A program made the translations under genes and the position numbers. Of a stretch of 64,000 nt of DNA, positions 1 through 16,099 are shown one piece after another. This stretch comes from Perognathus longimembris pacificus (taxonomy: Eukaryota; Chordata; Mammalia; Rodentia; Heteromyidae). The notes beneath the pieces are model-generated. The model was given only the letters and a program-made list of their open reading frames with translations, made no database searches and was not told the origin of the DNA. Location of the stretch: positions 19,037,360 to 19,101,359 of the forward strand of contig NC_063167.1 in assembly GCF_023159225.1 (NCBI RefSeq). Direction: 5' to 3'. Position 1 is the first letter of the stretch. Every line of letters begins with the position of its first letter.

Positions 1-361
1 ATCTATAAAATGGAACACAGTTAAAGAAACGGAACAATACACTGACACATGATACATGATGGCCAAATCTCCAAGAACACATGCAAAGGACTCTGACATG
101 AAAGATCAAGCCTGTTATTCTAGGTCCTAGGGAGGCGGAGATCAGAAGAACATGACTGGAAGCCAGTCTGGGCATAAAAGTTTAAGAGACTCCATCTCAG
201 CTAAGAGAGTATGCCATCTCAGCTACAAAGGAAGCACAGCGAGTAGGCCCAGGTAGTCAATTTCCTGTCATCCGCGAATGAAATGGAGAAGCGCAAGTAG
301 GAAGATAGCAGTCCAGCCTAGCCAGGCATAAAGCAAAGCCCTACCTTAAAAACCAAGGCAA

Positions 362-632
362 GCTGGGAATATGGCCTCGAGATAGAGTGCTTGCCTCATA
401 TACACGAAGCCCTGGGTTTGATTCCTCGGTACCACATATATAGAAAAGGCCAGGGGTGGCATGGTGGCTCAAGTAGTAGTATTAACTTCGAGCAAAAAGA
501 AGCCAAGGATAGTGCTCAGGCCCTGAGTCCAAGGCCCAGGACAGGGAGGAGAGGGAGAGGGAGAGGAGAGAGAGGGAGAGGGAGAGGAGAGAAGGAGGAG
601 GGGAGGGGGGAGGGGAGGGGAGAAAAAAAAAA
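362..632 (+). mobile_element. IDL-Geo SINE with GA-rich tail
   Basis: ID-like left half from 362, Geo-type right half to about 543, then a purine tail of AGGGAG/GGGGA units to 632 in place of the A-tail. A degraded ID-like fragment follows at about 655-702. Confidence 0.85.
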
Positions 633-904
633 AGACCAAGGCAAAAAGTCGATACAAGCATGGCTCAAGTGGCAGAAGACCTGTCTAGCAAGCAGGTCCT
701 GAGGAAAAAAAGAGAAAACAGAACATACACAGAACAAAAGGCCAGATATAAGAGAACACATACTATATTATTCCATTTATACTAAATGTCCAGAAAATTC
801 ATATTCAGGAACAATAAGTAGATGGTGGATGACTGGGGTTGAGGATGGGATTAACTGTAAATGGGCATAAGGGATCTTATTCAAAGGATGAAAATATTTT
901 TGTT

Positions 905-1500
905 TTGTTTTGGTGCTGGCACCAGGGCTTGAACTCAGGCCTTGCACTCTTCCTTGCATTTGCTCAAAGTTGGCACACTACCACATGAGTTATACCTCCA
1001 CTTCCTGGAAATATTCTAATATAGAGGTTTTATGACAGCGGTTATAACTTATAGTTACTAAAACTTATTGAATAGTTTATTTAAAATGGGCCAATTTTAT
1101 ATTTGAAATGCAACTCAGTAACCTTCCCCTTTTCCTTTCTGGACTTTCAATAAAATTAAAAACAAGTAAAAACAAAACAAAGAATTGAAGTTGGCTTGTT
1201 CATTTATCACTGGAGGAGGACTGAACTCAGGGCCTTGTGTTTACATGGCAAATGGCCTGCCATTGAGCCACACACCAGGATCCACAAAGGATTTGATTTT
1301 TTTTTTTTTGGGGGGGGGGGGCACCATAGGGCTTAAACTCAGGGCCTGGGCTTATTTTGCTCAAGGCTAGTGTTCTACCACTTTGAACCACAGTGCCACT
1401 CCTGGTTTTCTGGTGGTTAATTAGAGATAAGAGTCTTATGGACTGTCCTGCCTGGGGTTGGCTTCAAACTGTGATCCTCAGATTACAGGCATAAGCAACC
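905..1500 (-). mobile_element. Degraded antisense SINE relics (Geo, ID-like, B1-Geo)
   Basis: Three pieces in antisense orientation: a Geo-like fragment about 905-1010, an ID-like fragment about 1185-1280, and a B1-Geo dimer about 1288-1500 headed by T and G runs. The last has the typical reversed order: right half, linker, B1. Confidence 0.65.
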
Positions 1501-2216
1501 CAGGTAAACAATAGGACCTTGACCAGTAAGGGACAGACATTTATTTGCTAAGCAGCTCACTGACTCTTAAGACTGTATTTTAACATGTCTGCCCATGGTA
1601 GGAAATGTGAGTATAACATGGTGGAAAAAAGACCCACCCCAGTACAACAGGCAGACAGGCTAGTTTGTATAGTGAAACTCTTAGGAACTGTGTAGAGAGC
1701 TCATTCATTAAGCCAAACTGAGCTTAAGTTTCATGTGCAGTTATTCTGAGTCTTCAACACACAGAACACAGAGTTATCAAATTCCAGTAACTCTCAGCAG
1801 TAAAGTAGCATAAACAACAGAAGCTTAAGTTGGTGCAGGCACACTCAATTTTTTATACCAAAATGTCTTTAGACCTTTGTATGGACTGGAACCTTTTCTC
1901 TGAGAAAAGCTAAATCATAGAAGCCTCTTTTCAAAGAAGCAGCTGGAGCTGAAGCAAAGCTCCTGGGGAGCGGCACGCATGCTACATATACCTGCAGCAG
2001 TGGAAGCCTAATGCCAAATGTACATAAACACATTATGCTAAAATAGGATTCATTTGTTAAATGAAAAGTTAGCCATAAATCTACATGGGTAATTAAGTCA
2101 CTAAAACAAGAAGTGACACACTAATTGTTCCCTATTTAACAAGGGAAACTTGAAGTAGAAACAAATATTTAATTCAACACTGGAAAGAGGAAGGGTATCA
2201 TTGCATTCAAGTAATA

Positions 2217-2227
<11 letters not shown>

Positions 2228-2260
<33 letters not shown>

Positions 2261-2450
2261 CAGTCCTGGGCCTTGGACTCCGGGCCTGAGCACTGTCCCT
2301 GGCTTCCTTCTGCTCAGGCTAGCACTCTGCCACTTGAGCCACAGTGCCACTCTGGCCATTTTCTATATGTGGTGCTGGGGAATCAAATCCAGGGCTTCAT
2401 GTATATACGAGGCAAGCACTCTTGCCACTAGGCCATATTCCCAGCCCCCT
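2228..2450 (-). mobile_element. IDL-Geo SINE
   Basis: T-tract of about 30 then the reversed dimer ending in CCCAGCCCC. Flanked by a 14-bp near-perfect TSD, CAAGTAATATTTCT at 2208 and CAAGTAGTATTTCT at 2451. Confidence 0.92.
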
Positions 2451-3459
2451 CAAGTAGTATTTCTAGCACCACTGTCACATGCCAAGAGACTTAAGAAATA
2501 TAGCCCACAGGATAAATCCAGTCTGCTGCTTACTTTTATAAATAAAGTTTTATTAGAGGAAGCTATGCACAAGTCCATTTACACTTCAAATTCCATTAGA
2601 CAAACCATGTGGCCCACAAAACCTAAAATATTTGGATCTTGAAAAATAAATATACCAGCTAACTAACTTTAAAGATTCAGTTCAATTAGTACTTATTACT
2701 GAATGACATAGCTCAAATGCTTAAATAAAGAAAATTAAAGGCAGTATTTCTGGATGTGATAATACACTGTTTCAAAAGATTCTGGCCACAGTGTAATGAG
2801 AATAACACACTGAATGACATTCAGGCTTTGAAGTAAAAACTTTCAACTATGAGACCTAGGGCTGATATTTAAGCCCTGAGACTCAGACTCTTCCCATCTG
2901 CAATACCAGGATAAAACTATCACTAACAGGTTAAGATTAGGTCCATGAATGTTTGCTCCTCCCTTCTATCCACCTATCGGCCTAGAACTTTCACCTGCAC
3001 CCTCCTGATTTAGCAGTAAGATGCTAGGAAGCTCTGCAGTGTAACGTGCCCATCCTCCTCTTGCCCACTGTGGAGTACTGAGGAATGCCCCTATACCTTA
3101 GAACACACTTGAACATATATGCATGTGCATTTAAACATACTCTTTCAAAATCACCTCTTTCAAACTCAAGTTCCCAAAAGCACTCTATTATACACTCTAG
3201 ATTTTACTTGATTTTTTATAAAATATTTGCAGTCTATCTTTCTAAATGAAAACATCCTATTCACTTTTATTTAGATTCCATTTCTGAGTTCATAAAGCTC
3301 ATTTGAACTTGCTTTAATCAAAAATTCAAACAAAATCTTCTAAGTAAATCAGCCATCTATGCTGACTTGCCCAGGACAAGTCCTGATTTAGGCCTATTAT
3401 ATACAATGGGTCATAATACCCCAACTAGCTCACCAAATATTCCACTGCACTCCATTTTC

Positions 3460-3553
3460 TTTTTTTTTTAATCTGAGATCAGGACTTGAACTTGGTATCT
3501 GACACTTTTGCTCACTGGCTGGCGCACTACCACCTGAGCCACACCTCCAACCC
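3460..3553 (-). mobile_element. ID-like SINE relic
   Basis: Diverged antisense fragment with the 'gctggcgcactaccacctg' type of ID body. Confidence 0.5.
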
Positions 3554-4237
3554 CACACACTATATTTCTAAGGTTCAACTTTCCCTATCTGGGAAACAAA
3601 TCTGGAATCCAAAGCTGATCAACACGTAGAAGTGAGAACCCTGTTCATTGCCCACACCTGCTTCCTAAAATGCTAGCCTAACTTCCCTCCAATCTTGCAG
3701 GCTGATGCTTGGAATCCCCTTCACTCCTTCATTTCCTAGGACCTAGACAATAACAATTTTAAAGTCCTATACATAAAACAATATAAGTTTATGATGGAAA
3801 AAAATCCACCTACTCACTAGCATATTGCGTAGTTTAAGAATGTACTTACAAATACTTATTTAAAGCATTCGGCAAGAAAAAATTTTAATACAATGCTGTA
3901 TGTAAAAAAAAAAAGCAAGATTATTAACAGCATATGTGAGGGAGAAAAAAAAAGAAATAAAGCAAAACTAACTGGGGTGGTATTACAGGGATGATAGAGG
4001 GTGGACAATTTTGTTCTGTCTCTGGGCCCTCCAGCCTCACTGCAAGGAACCTGCACTACGTTATAGTGAAAGACTCCCACAAGTAGTCAAGCACAGAATG
4101 CTCATACAAAAGCGGAAGTGAACATATGGGAAGTGTACCCAAGTGCTAAGCAGTCCCAAACTACTACACTAGCTACAGGTACAGCCTGAAAAACATGAGG
4201 TATTGACAGAAGGCACAGAACACCCTGGACACCTCTA

Positions 4238-6034
<1,797 letters not shown>

Positions 6035-6403
6035 TTAATGCTGTCTATCTTTTCAATGCAGACACAAACCTGTAAAAGAACTGAATCTGTCTTTGAGCCT
6101 TCACCCAAAGGTTCTACTTTTTATTTCTACTTCTGATTTGAAGTCAAAATTCCATGGGTGCAAGTTCACTGTGTTGGCAGCTTATTGAAAGTGTCTGTAC
6201 TTTAAAGAGGACTCAAACATCAAACGTACCTATTAGATACAGATGCTTCCTAAATCTCAAATTCTACACACACCCATGGTGCTATTTTTCTCCAAAAACT
6301 ATGTCCGTCAAATTCTTATTTTAGCACATTGCTTTTTTCCAGATATTTCCTCTAGTGTTGCTAATTTTTTAAGAGTGTATATGAAGCTTAATATACATTA
6401 CAT

Positions 6404-6610
6404 TAGCCAGGCATGGTGGTGCATACCTGTAATCCCAGTATTCAGGAGGCAGGAGGATGGTGAGTTGAGGCCAACGCAGGTAAAGTTAGGGAGACCCTAC
6501 CTCAAAATTCAAACACAAACAAAAAGCCTCGAGATGTGGCCCAAGTATTCTGAGTGCTTGCCTAGCATACATGAGGCCTCAAGTGCAAATACTAGTATGA
6601 ATGGGGTTGG
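6404..6610 (+). mobile_element. B1 monomer followed by ID-like fragment
   Basis: B1 body with 'gcatggtggtgcatacctg' and 'taatcccagtattcaggagg', ending in an A-rich tail at about 6525. It is followed by an ID-like body (GTGCTTGCCTAGCATACATG). Confidence 0.75.
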
Positions 6611-6717
6611 AGAACAACTTAAGGCAAAATGTAATATCCTGCTAGTTCTTATAATAGTTTCTCACTTCCTCTACCCCTAAGAAAGAAAATTATTTCCTCT
6701 ACCACTAAATCAAATAC

Positions 6718-6718
<1 letters not shown>

Positions 6719-6762
<44 letters not shown>

Positions 6763-6770
6763 GCACGCAC
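6719..6770 (+). repeat. (CA)n microsatellite with CG interruptions
   Basis: About 19 AC units followed by three GCAC units and a T run. Confidence 0.97.
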
Positions 6771-7095
6771 TTTTTTTTTTATCTGAAAAACAATCAAATG
6801 GGTTTCTGTGAGATAGTCTTGAAATTCTGCCAAGAGCGCCATTTTACGTGAGTAATCCAACTTCCTACGATGTCAGTGGAGCCGCTCCTTGCTTCTAACA
6901 GGTGGTACATGCCAATCAGCAGAATCAGAATCCACCAAGGTCACTTGCTGCTTCTGATTCTTTCTTTGGGATATTACAGGATTAGATAATGCCAAGAATT
7001 ATTAAATAAAGTACAGTTCACCCTATTTTAAGAATACCTTCACCATCTCCCCCTACCTTTTAGACCCATCACAGGTACCGCCAAAGGAAGCTCAC

Positions 7096-7239
7096 CTGCT
7101 TGTGCCGCCGAGGAACTAATGATGACTGGGGCAGGAGCCACAAGCCGAACAGGAGCTCCGAGGCCATTTCTTGCTCCTGCATTCACTACCAGAGCACCAG
7201 TTTGGTCATAGTAAGCAGCAGGAGCCAAGACTGGGTAAC
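7096..7239 (-). CDS. Pum1: Pum1 exon e9
   Basis: 144 nt, symmetric (phase 1-1). It encodes [20 protein letters not shown], then [20 protein letters not shown] and ISSSAAQA. The [10 protein letters not shown] core is conserved in Pumilio proteins; [22 protein letters not shown] is the PUM1 version. Acceptor ATTCCTAG|GTTACC; donor CAAGCAG|GTGAGC. Skipping of this exon alone would keep the reading frame. Confidence 0.96.
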
Positions 7240-8699
<1,460 letters not shown>

Positions 8700-8794
8700 C
8701 TAGGAATAGGAGACAGAAATAAGTCAATGACTTTCTTCTCAGGCTAAGTACTTAAAATCGATCGTATATACCAGTTCCCTTTGGAGGAGGTAGG

Positions 8795-9030
8795 TAAAAT
8801 CAGTCCTGGGGCTTGAACTCAGGGCCTGGACACTGTCCCTCAGCTTTTCTTGCTTAATAACAGCATTCTACCATTTCAGCCACAGCCAATGGCTTATCTC
8901 CAATTAACAAGCAAAAAAGTATAAAAAGGTGTAAGTCTTACGTACTTTGCTTCCCAGGCTAGCTTTGAACCAAGATCCTCAGATCTCAGCCTCCTGTAGC
9001 TAGGATTATAAGCATGAGCCACTGACATTC
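8795..9030 (-). mobile_element. B1-Geo dimeric SINE
   Basis: Reversed Geo half, linker with 'atctccaattaac', then reversed B1 body ending near 'gcatgagccactgacattc'. Confidence 0.8.
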
Positions 9031-9480
9031 AAACTTCCAGTTCTAAGTTTCCTTATAATGATTTTATATGGCATAGTTATAAGGATAAAAATCTAACTAC
9101 TACCATGGTGAAATTGGATTCTACCATTTTTAGTCATCACCTTTGGGCACGGCGAAAAGCATATAACAAGGGCTACTTGATTCCGACCATGTGGCAGACA
9201 CTAGAGACAGGGCTGTGGATAAGGCAGGCAAAGCCCCTGATTTGGTGGCACATTTGCTCCAGGCAATAGGACAGATGACACTCAGGAATTACATACCAGT
9301 GTTCTGACAAGATGTCAGGAAAGAACAAAGAGTGGACAGAATAGGAGGGAGCAATTCCATAAGACAATTAACTTTTTGAATATTTGTGTCTAAAGAAACA
9401 TGTATGAAGCTATATTTTTATGAGAAATATGAGAACATTTCTCTGTCCTTCAACACTGTGACCCTTTGATCAAATTCCAT

Positions 9481-9905
9481 TAGTGAACAGGTGCAGTGGT
9501 GTATGTCTATAACCCCAGGAGGCTAAAGCAGGAAAATCAATAGTTTGAGGCAAGCCTGGGCTTCATAGTAAGACCCAAACATTTAAAAAAAAAAAAAAAA
9601 AAAAGGAAGGCACTGGTAGTAGACTGGCAGCTGTGAGCGAAAGAGCTAAGCAAGAGCACAAGGCCCTAAATTCAAAGCCTAGCACTAGTACATTAAGTGC
9701 ACAATACATACACACACGCTTTGCCAGACACCAGTGGCTCATGCCAGCCCAGGCAGAAAAGCCTATGACTCTTATCTCCAATTCACTAGCAAAATCCAGA
9801 AGTGGCGGTATGGCTCAAGGTAGGGCGGGGTGGGGGGGGGAGGGGAGGGGGGAGCCAAATGAGAGCAAGTGAACCTGAATGCAAGCCCTAGTAGTGGCAT
9901 ACAAA
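9481..9905 (+). mobile_element. SINE cluster: B1 monomer, Geo fragment, B1-Geo
   Basis: B1-like body 9481-9600 with a 20-nt A-tail, a Geo-like fragment about 9604-9700, then a shortened B1-Geo about 9722-9905 interrupted by a G-rich run (9822-9852). Confidence 0.6.
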
Positions 9906-9938
9906 AAAAAGTATTTAAAACTTTTAAAAAGGGGAGGC

Positions 9939-10288
9939 CAGGACTGGTAGCTCAAGCCTGTAATCTTAATTACTTGGAGGCTATGATCTGAGGATTATGG
10001 TTTAAAGCCAATTGGGCGGGGGGGGGGGGGGGCAGGGGGGGAGGGCGTGGGGGCGCAGTTTGAGTTTTTGTTTTGGTCGGTTGTGGGACTTGAACTCTGG
10101 GCCTGGGCACTGTCCCTGAGCTCTTCAGCTCAAGGCTAGTGCTCTACCACTTTGAGCCACAGTACCACTTCTGGTTTTCTGGTGGTTAATTGGAGATAAG
10201 AGTCTCATAGACTTCCCTGCCCAGGCTTGCTTTGAACCACGATCCTCAGATGTCAGCCTCCTGAGTATGAGCCACCACCGCCCAGCAC
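9939..10288. mobile_element. Head-to-head B1-type halves around an oligo-G run
   Basis: A plus-strand B1 head (about 9939-10012), a G-rich spacer (10014-10057), then a full B1-Geo in reverse (about 10058-10288). Confidence 0.75.
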
Positions 10289-10329
10289 TGTCAGATTTTT
10301 ATCTGCAATTAACTACAAAAAAAAAAGTC

Positions 10330-11085
10330 AACCCTGGAAGTTGAGCTGTGACTCAACTGACAAAGCACTAGCTTCAAGCACAGAAAGTCAGTAACAAAAC
10401 AGTGTGCCCGGGCTCTGAGTTCAACCTGAGGGCCAGCACGAAGATAAATTAAAAATGTGTACACCAGATTTGATGCTTGTTTCTTTCAAAAATGCCATAA
10501 ATACACTCACTTAAATAGAGTCAAACATTAAATAAGTTCCATGTACAATGTCATTCTTGACACATTACTTTTTGTTTTTCATTAAACTCAGGCTGGTCTG
10601 GAACTTGTTATGTCGCTCAGACCAGCCTGAAATTTACGACACCCCTGCCTTAGACTCTCAGTTGCTAGGACTGCAGGTATGAACACCAGGTCTAGTTTGT
10701 ACTTTATTAATGAGACATGGGTGGTTATGGCTGGGGATGTAGTGTAGTGGCAGCGTGCTTGCTTTGCAAGACCAAGCTCCTGGATCTGATCCCCAGCACA
10801 CAAAAAACAAACAACAAAAAATGAGAAACATAGGATTCAAGTTTAGATTGGGCAATGAGTTAGCAAATACAGCAGGCATGGTCATTTAATCCCAGTTACG
10901 CAGGAGAAATACGTAGGAAAATTATAGTCCAAGGATGGCACAAAAAGCAAGTCTGTACACAAAATGAAGAAAAACAATAAAAACACTAAAGCAAAAAAGG
11001 ATGGGGAGTGGCAAAAGTGGTAGAGCAACTGCCTAGCAAACAGAGCACTGACTACAATTCCCTAGGACCACAAAAAATAAAACAA
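10330..11085. mobile_element. SINE relics (Geo, B1, ID)
   Basis: A plus Geo fragment about 10330-10440, a minus B1 monomer about 10572-10690, a plus ID monomer about 10730-10820 with the body GGCTGGGGATGTAG, and plus B1/ID remnants about 10871-11085. All are diverged. Confidence 0.6.
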
Positions 11086-11282
11086 GCACAGGTATTAAGA
11101 TGATAACAATCATTCTTCTGCATGGCCTGGGCTCCATCACCTGACACACCTCAAGTTCCTAACAGTCATTCATCCTAACTGACTGGCCTTCAAGCACAAC
11201 ACTTTATTACTATTAACAAGTAGTTGTACAAAAGGATTTCAATTCCACCTTGAAATTATTAGATGTGATGTCAACAACTTGA

Positions 11283-11487
11283 GGGCTGGGAATATGGCCT
11301 AGTGGCAAGAGTGCTTGCCTCGTATACATGAGGCCCTGGGTTGAATTCCTCAGCACCACATATACAGAAAATGGCCAGAAGGGGCGCTGTGGCTCAAGTG
11401 GCAGAGTGCTAGCCTTGAGCAAAAAAGAAGCCAGGGACAGTACTCAGGCCCTGAGTTCACAGCCTAAGACTGGCCAAAAAAAAAAAA
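11283..11487 (+). mobile_element. IDL-Geo SINE
   Basis: Complete dimer starting GGGCTGGGAATATGGCC and ending in a 12-nt A-tail. Confidence 0.93.
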
Positions 11488-11994
11488 CTTGGATACAGAT
11501 TGTGTTTAATACCATTTGGAAGGAAAACACAAAAGAGAAAAAAACAGCACCAATAATCAGTGAATTACTTATCAAATGAGTACTAAGGAGCTAAAAACTG
11601 TGTATTCTGGCAAGAAGAGATGTGTGGACCCCAAGTCTCTTCAATCTATAAGCTGAAAAAGGCTAACCACTGATATTGCAGATTTCCTGGAAATATTAGA
11701 CATGTCCAAGAGACACAACGCCTCATAGATGATGGCAGTAGGTAATGAATGACCAGTAGGTAATAACTATTACCAAAATATTATTCAATTTATTTTTGTT
11801 GTGACTGTAGTCAACTTTATGAGTGTTTCAAAGCAGATGTACAGAAGAGACAACAAGACTGCACAAAAAATGTCATTAGTATGAGTTTATCCCAAGAAAA
11901 GAATCACTGACATGTGAAAAGGCCCAGTACTATTTATAATACCAAAATATAGCTAAGTTAAATATCAAATACTAGTCAAGACAACGGTGTTATT

Positions 11995-12360
11995 TAAGGG
12001 GTAGAGCACTTGTCTAGCAAGTATGAGTCCTTGGGTTCAATCCTTAGTTAACACAAACTTTTTTTTATAAAGAGAAAATAAATTTTGGTATAATCTTCGA
12101 TGGATTTAAATGAAAGGTATTAAAAAGACCACTAAATAAACCAGCTGCTTGTAGCTCATGCCTGTAAACCTAGCTACTCAAAAGGCTAGGAGAATTTCAG
12201 TTCAAAGCCAGCCTGCAGAAAAGTCCTTGAGACGCTTGTTTCTAACTAAATAGTATAGTAAAAAGCTGGGTGGGAGGTATGGTTCAAGTGGTAGAGCATC
12301 AGTCAGAAGCAAAGATGCCAATTGAGAATTCAAGAGTTACAGACACAAACAAAAACAACA
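11995..12360 (+). mobile_element. ID fragment and B1-Geo SINE
   Basis: An ID-like body about 11995-12060 and a diverged B1-Geo about 12141-12360. Confidence 0.6.
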
Positions 12361-12564
12361 AAACACTAAACTACACCAGACAGTAATGGAAACAAGAAGC
12401 AAAACCATGTAGACAGAATAATTCCAATTTTATAAGCAATTAAATGAAATTAAATAGAACCCCTCTGTAAAACACCTTAATAATAACAAAATTATATTTT
12501 AAAAATTCTTGAAACTATAATAACAGGTACCAAATATATGAATTAGTTTTATAGATCTTTGGAT

Positions 12565-12856
12565 GGTGTACAGTACAGGTTTGAACTTGGGGCTTTTGCA
12601 CTTCCAAGGCAGGCAATACACTACTGCTTGAACCATACTTCTGACCATTTTTTTGGTCTCGATGTTGTTTTTTGTTTCTGTGGGGGGTTTTTTTGGAGGG
12701 GAACATGTTCCTGGAGCTTGAGCTAAGGGCCTGGGCACTGCCCCTGAAACACAGCTCCACTTCCAGCTCTTTCTATGTATGTAGTACTGAGGAATCAAAG
12801 CCAGGGCTTCGTGCATGCTAGGCTAGCACTCTACCACTGACCCACCTTCTCAGCCT
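12565..12856 (-). mobile_element. ID relic and IDL-Geo SINE
   Basis: An antisense ID-like fragment about 12565-12645, then a diverged antisense IDL-Geo about 12689-12856 lacking part of its Geo half. Confidence 0.65.
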
Positions 12857-13089
12857 GTTCTCAGTATTTTTACTTGGCCCAACATGGAGCATGCTCCTCC
12901 TATTAATACTTTCTGCAGAAGCTAAATAGAAAAGCATACCCCATCATGCCCAACTATATCTGTAAGAGGGAATATTGCAAACCGTGTATTAGAACTAGGA
13001 AATAGAAAGGGAATACCAAAATCGAGAGACACAGGGTAAAAAAAGACAAATGACTACAAAAGCAATACTTGCAAAACTGTTTGGTATAA

Positions 13090-13216
13090 ATGAACTGAAC
13101 AACTCATGGGGGGGGGGGAGAGGAGACTGAGGGAGGAGGTTCCAATGCCTAACTTATGAAAGTGTAACCTCTCTGTACCTCAGTTTGACAATAAAAATTT
13201 AACAAAAAAAAAAAAA
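13090..13216 (+). mobile_element. L1 3' end fragment
   Basis: G run, 'gtgtaacctctctgtacctc', AATAAAAATTT and an A-tail. It resembles the 3' end at 61130-61232. Non-coding remnant. Confidence 0.6.
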
Positions 13217-13243
13217 AAGAGGGAATATTGCAGAATTTTTCTG

Positions 13244-13310
13244 CCCACCCAGGCGGGCCTCCTGAATAGCTAGGATTACAGGCATGTGCCACCCCACCAA
13301 GCCTAACCTT
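13244..13310 (-). mobile_element. B1 fragment
   Basis: Antisense B1 head with 'tagctaggattacaggcatg'. Confidence 0.7.
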
Positions 13311-13361
13311 AGGTTTTTTTACATAAGAATTTAGGGTGGGATTTCTTTGTTTCTTCCTTTT

Positions 13362-13387
13362 TTGTTGTTGTTGTTGTTGTTGTTGTT
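13362..13387 (+). repeat. (TTG)n microsatellite
   Basis: About eight TTG/GTT units. Confidence 0.95.
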
Positions 13388-13499
13388 TAATTTTAAGCTT
13401 TCTACTTTCTAATGCAGAGTGGGGAATGGTCTAAATGAGAACAGACCAAGTACTTTACTTAGCAGTTTTCCCCAATTCAATTCAAAAGCTCCTATAAGT

Positions 13500-13703
13500 G
13501 GGCAGGGGATATGGCCTAGTGGCAAGAGAGCTTGCCTCCCATACATAAAGCCCTCAGTTCAATTCCCCAGCACCACATATATAGAAAACAGCCAGAAGTG
13601 GCACTGTGGCTCAAGTGGCAGAGTGCTAGCCTTGAGCAAAAGGAAGCCAGGGACAGTGCTCAGGCCCTGAGTTCAAGGCCCAGGACTGGCAAAAAAAAAA
13701 GAA
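13500..13703 (+). mobile_element. IDL-Geo SINE with 17-bp TSD
   Basis: Complete dimer with a perfect 17-bp TSD CAAAAGCTCCTATAAGT at 13483-13499 and 13704-13720. Confidence 0.95.
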
Positions 13704-14097
13704 CAAAAGCTCCTATAAGTTAACACAGGTATAATACGTTTAAGATTTCTAATTCAGCAGTAATGGTAAATAAACAGTGTACATGATTGACAAGCCATCA
13801 AGCAAACTTCAATGAGATCTGCAAATTCTCAAGCGAGTACTAGAAAATGGTAGCAGGAAAACACCCCTATTATTCTGAAGTTAATATTATTGCTACCCAT
13901 GTAACCTTATCTGAACAACCCTTTAAACAACTTTCTCATATCAAATTGAAGTAATATCACCTCGTCAAGTTTCACTGACCAAGAAGAGGCTGATACTTAA
14001 AGGCGTTCAGCACAAACATTTCACCCTGGGTCATGAACACAGGTACACACATAAGGAAACTCATGTATCCCGAAGTTCTCTAAAAGGCACAATATCA

Positions 14098-14394
<297 letters not shown>

Positions 14395-14908
14395 TTAATG
14401 AATGCATTGATTTGTGCTATCTAGTCATTAACTGCCTTTGTAAAACCAGAAAATACTGTACAAAACCATGACAACAAGGTCTTTTGAAGTCAGTGATGGA
14501 CTGTAGGACTAGAGAAAGACAAAAGGACAAAATGAAAGGATAATAAGTGCAGCAAAAAACTGGAAGTTGGACTTAAGATAGAGCAGAGATACAAGTGTGG
14601 TTGTTAGAGAAAATAAATGGAGGGCTTGTGGACCTACGTGATGGGAAAGAACAAAATTCAGTCATACCATTTCAATGGTAAGCATGGCACCTGAAGGGAT
14701 GGGAAAGATACCAACATGATGGTGTACCACTAACTCCAGAAGCGTGAAAATCTACCAGTCATCTTATCACAAAACCCAAACACTCAACTGAACCTCCACT
14801 GTTTAATTTGAAATGTTTGGCCTTGCTCTTGTTTAAAGTCATAAGAGTTATTCACCACAAGTACATACAAGACATTAATGTAAGGTTTTCACCTCCCCTC
14901 AAGACTAA

Positions 14909-15475
14909 CTACCACTTAAGCCACAGGTCCACTTCTGGCTTTCTAGTATTTAACTAAAGAGTCCCATAGACTTCTCTGCCCGGGCTGGCTTCAAACCATG
15001 ATCCTCAGATCTCAACCTCTTAAATAGCTAGGCTTACAAGCGTGAGCCACCAGTACCCGACTACTGTATGAAGTTTAAATTTTTTTAATTTAAATTTCAG
15101 TAAAAAGCCAGGTCAAGAAATGTGGCTTAGTGGTAGAGTGCTTGCCTAGCATGCATCAGGCCGTGGGTTCAATTCCTTAGTACCACATAAGCACAATAAA
15201 TTAAAAATAAAAAACCAACAACAAAAAAAGTTGGGCACCAGTGGCCCACACCAGTAATCCTAGCTAGCTACTCAAGAGGCTGAGATCTGAGAATCACAGT
15301 TTAAAGCCAGCCCTGGGAGTAAAATCCATGACACTTATCTCCAATTCATCATCCAAAAGCCAGAAGTAGAGCTGTCTGTGGCTTAAGTGGTAGAGTGCCC
15401 ACCTTGAATACAAAGAAGCTCAGGGACAGCCCCCAGGCCAAGTTCAAGCCCCACAACTGACAATCAATTTCAGTA
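14909..15475. mobile_element. SINE cluster: B1-Geo (-), ID (+), B1-Geo (+)
   Basis: Antisense partial B1-Geo 14909-15061, plus-strand ID with an A-rich tail about 15105-15227, and plus B1-Geo about 15228-15475. Confidence 0.75.
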
Positions 15476-15719
15476 ATTACAAAACACAAATACAAAAACA
15501 AAACAAAACACCAGTACCTTTACTTGCTACAGATAAGCAGAATATCCTAAATAAACTAAGCACATGGTTTGAATCTAAATATAATCCATTCACCTTTTTT
15601 GGCAACAAGCTACATACAGTAAGAAGCAAACATAGAACATTTACATAGATAGCAACTTAGGTGTAGAAGCAGTCTAACTCATATAATTCTCTGATGAAGT
15701 TGGTGATAAAGAAGACAGA

Positions 15720-16029
15720 GTGGAAATAGTGTTATGGCTCATGTGGTACAGAGTGCTAGCCTTGAGCAAAAGAGCAGCCCAGTCCCAGAGTTCAAACCCC
15801 AGAACCAGCTCCCCTCCCCCTCCCCCAGAAGACAGGGCTGGGGATATGGCCTAGTGGCAAGAGTGCTTGCCTCCTATACAGAAAGCCTAGGGTTCCATTC
15901 CTCAGCACCAGATATATAGAAAATGGCCAGAAGTGGCGCTGTGGCTCAAGTGGTAGAGTACTAGCCTTGAGCAAAAAGAAGCCAGGGACAGTGCTTAGGC
16001 CCTGAGTTCAATCCCCAGGACTGGCAAAA

Positions 16030-16030
<1 letters not shown>
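15720..16030 (+). mobile_element. Geo fragment and IDL-Geo SINE
   Basis: A lone Geo-like right half about 15720-15830, directly followed by a complete IDL-Geo 15835-16030. Confidence 0.85.
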
Positions 16031-16090
<60 letters not shown>

Positions 16091-16099
16091 CGACGACAG
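16031..16099 (+). repeat. (ATG)n microsatellite in a SINE tail
   Basis: About 20 GAT/ATG units and then GAC units, starting in the A-tail of the IDL-Geo copy. Confidence 0.97.
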
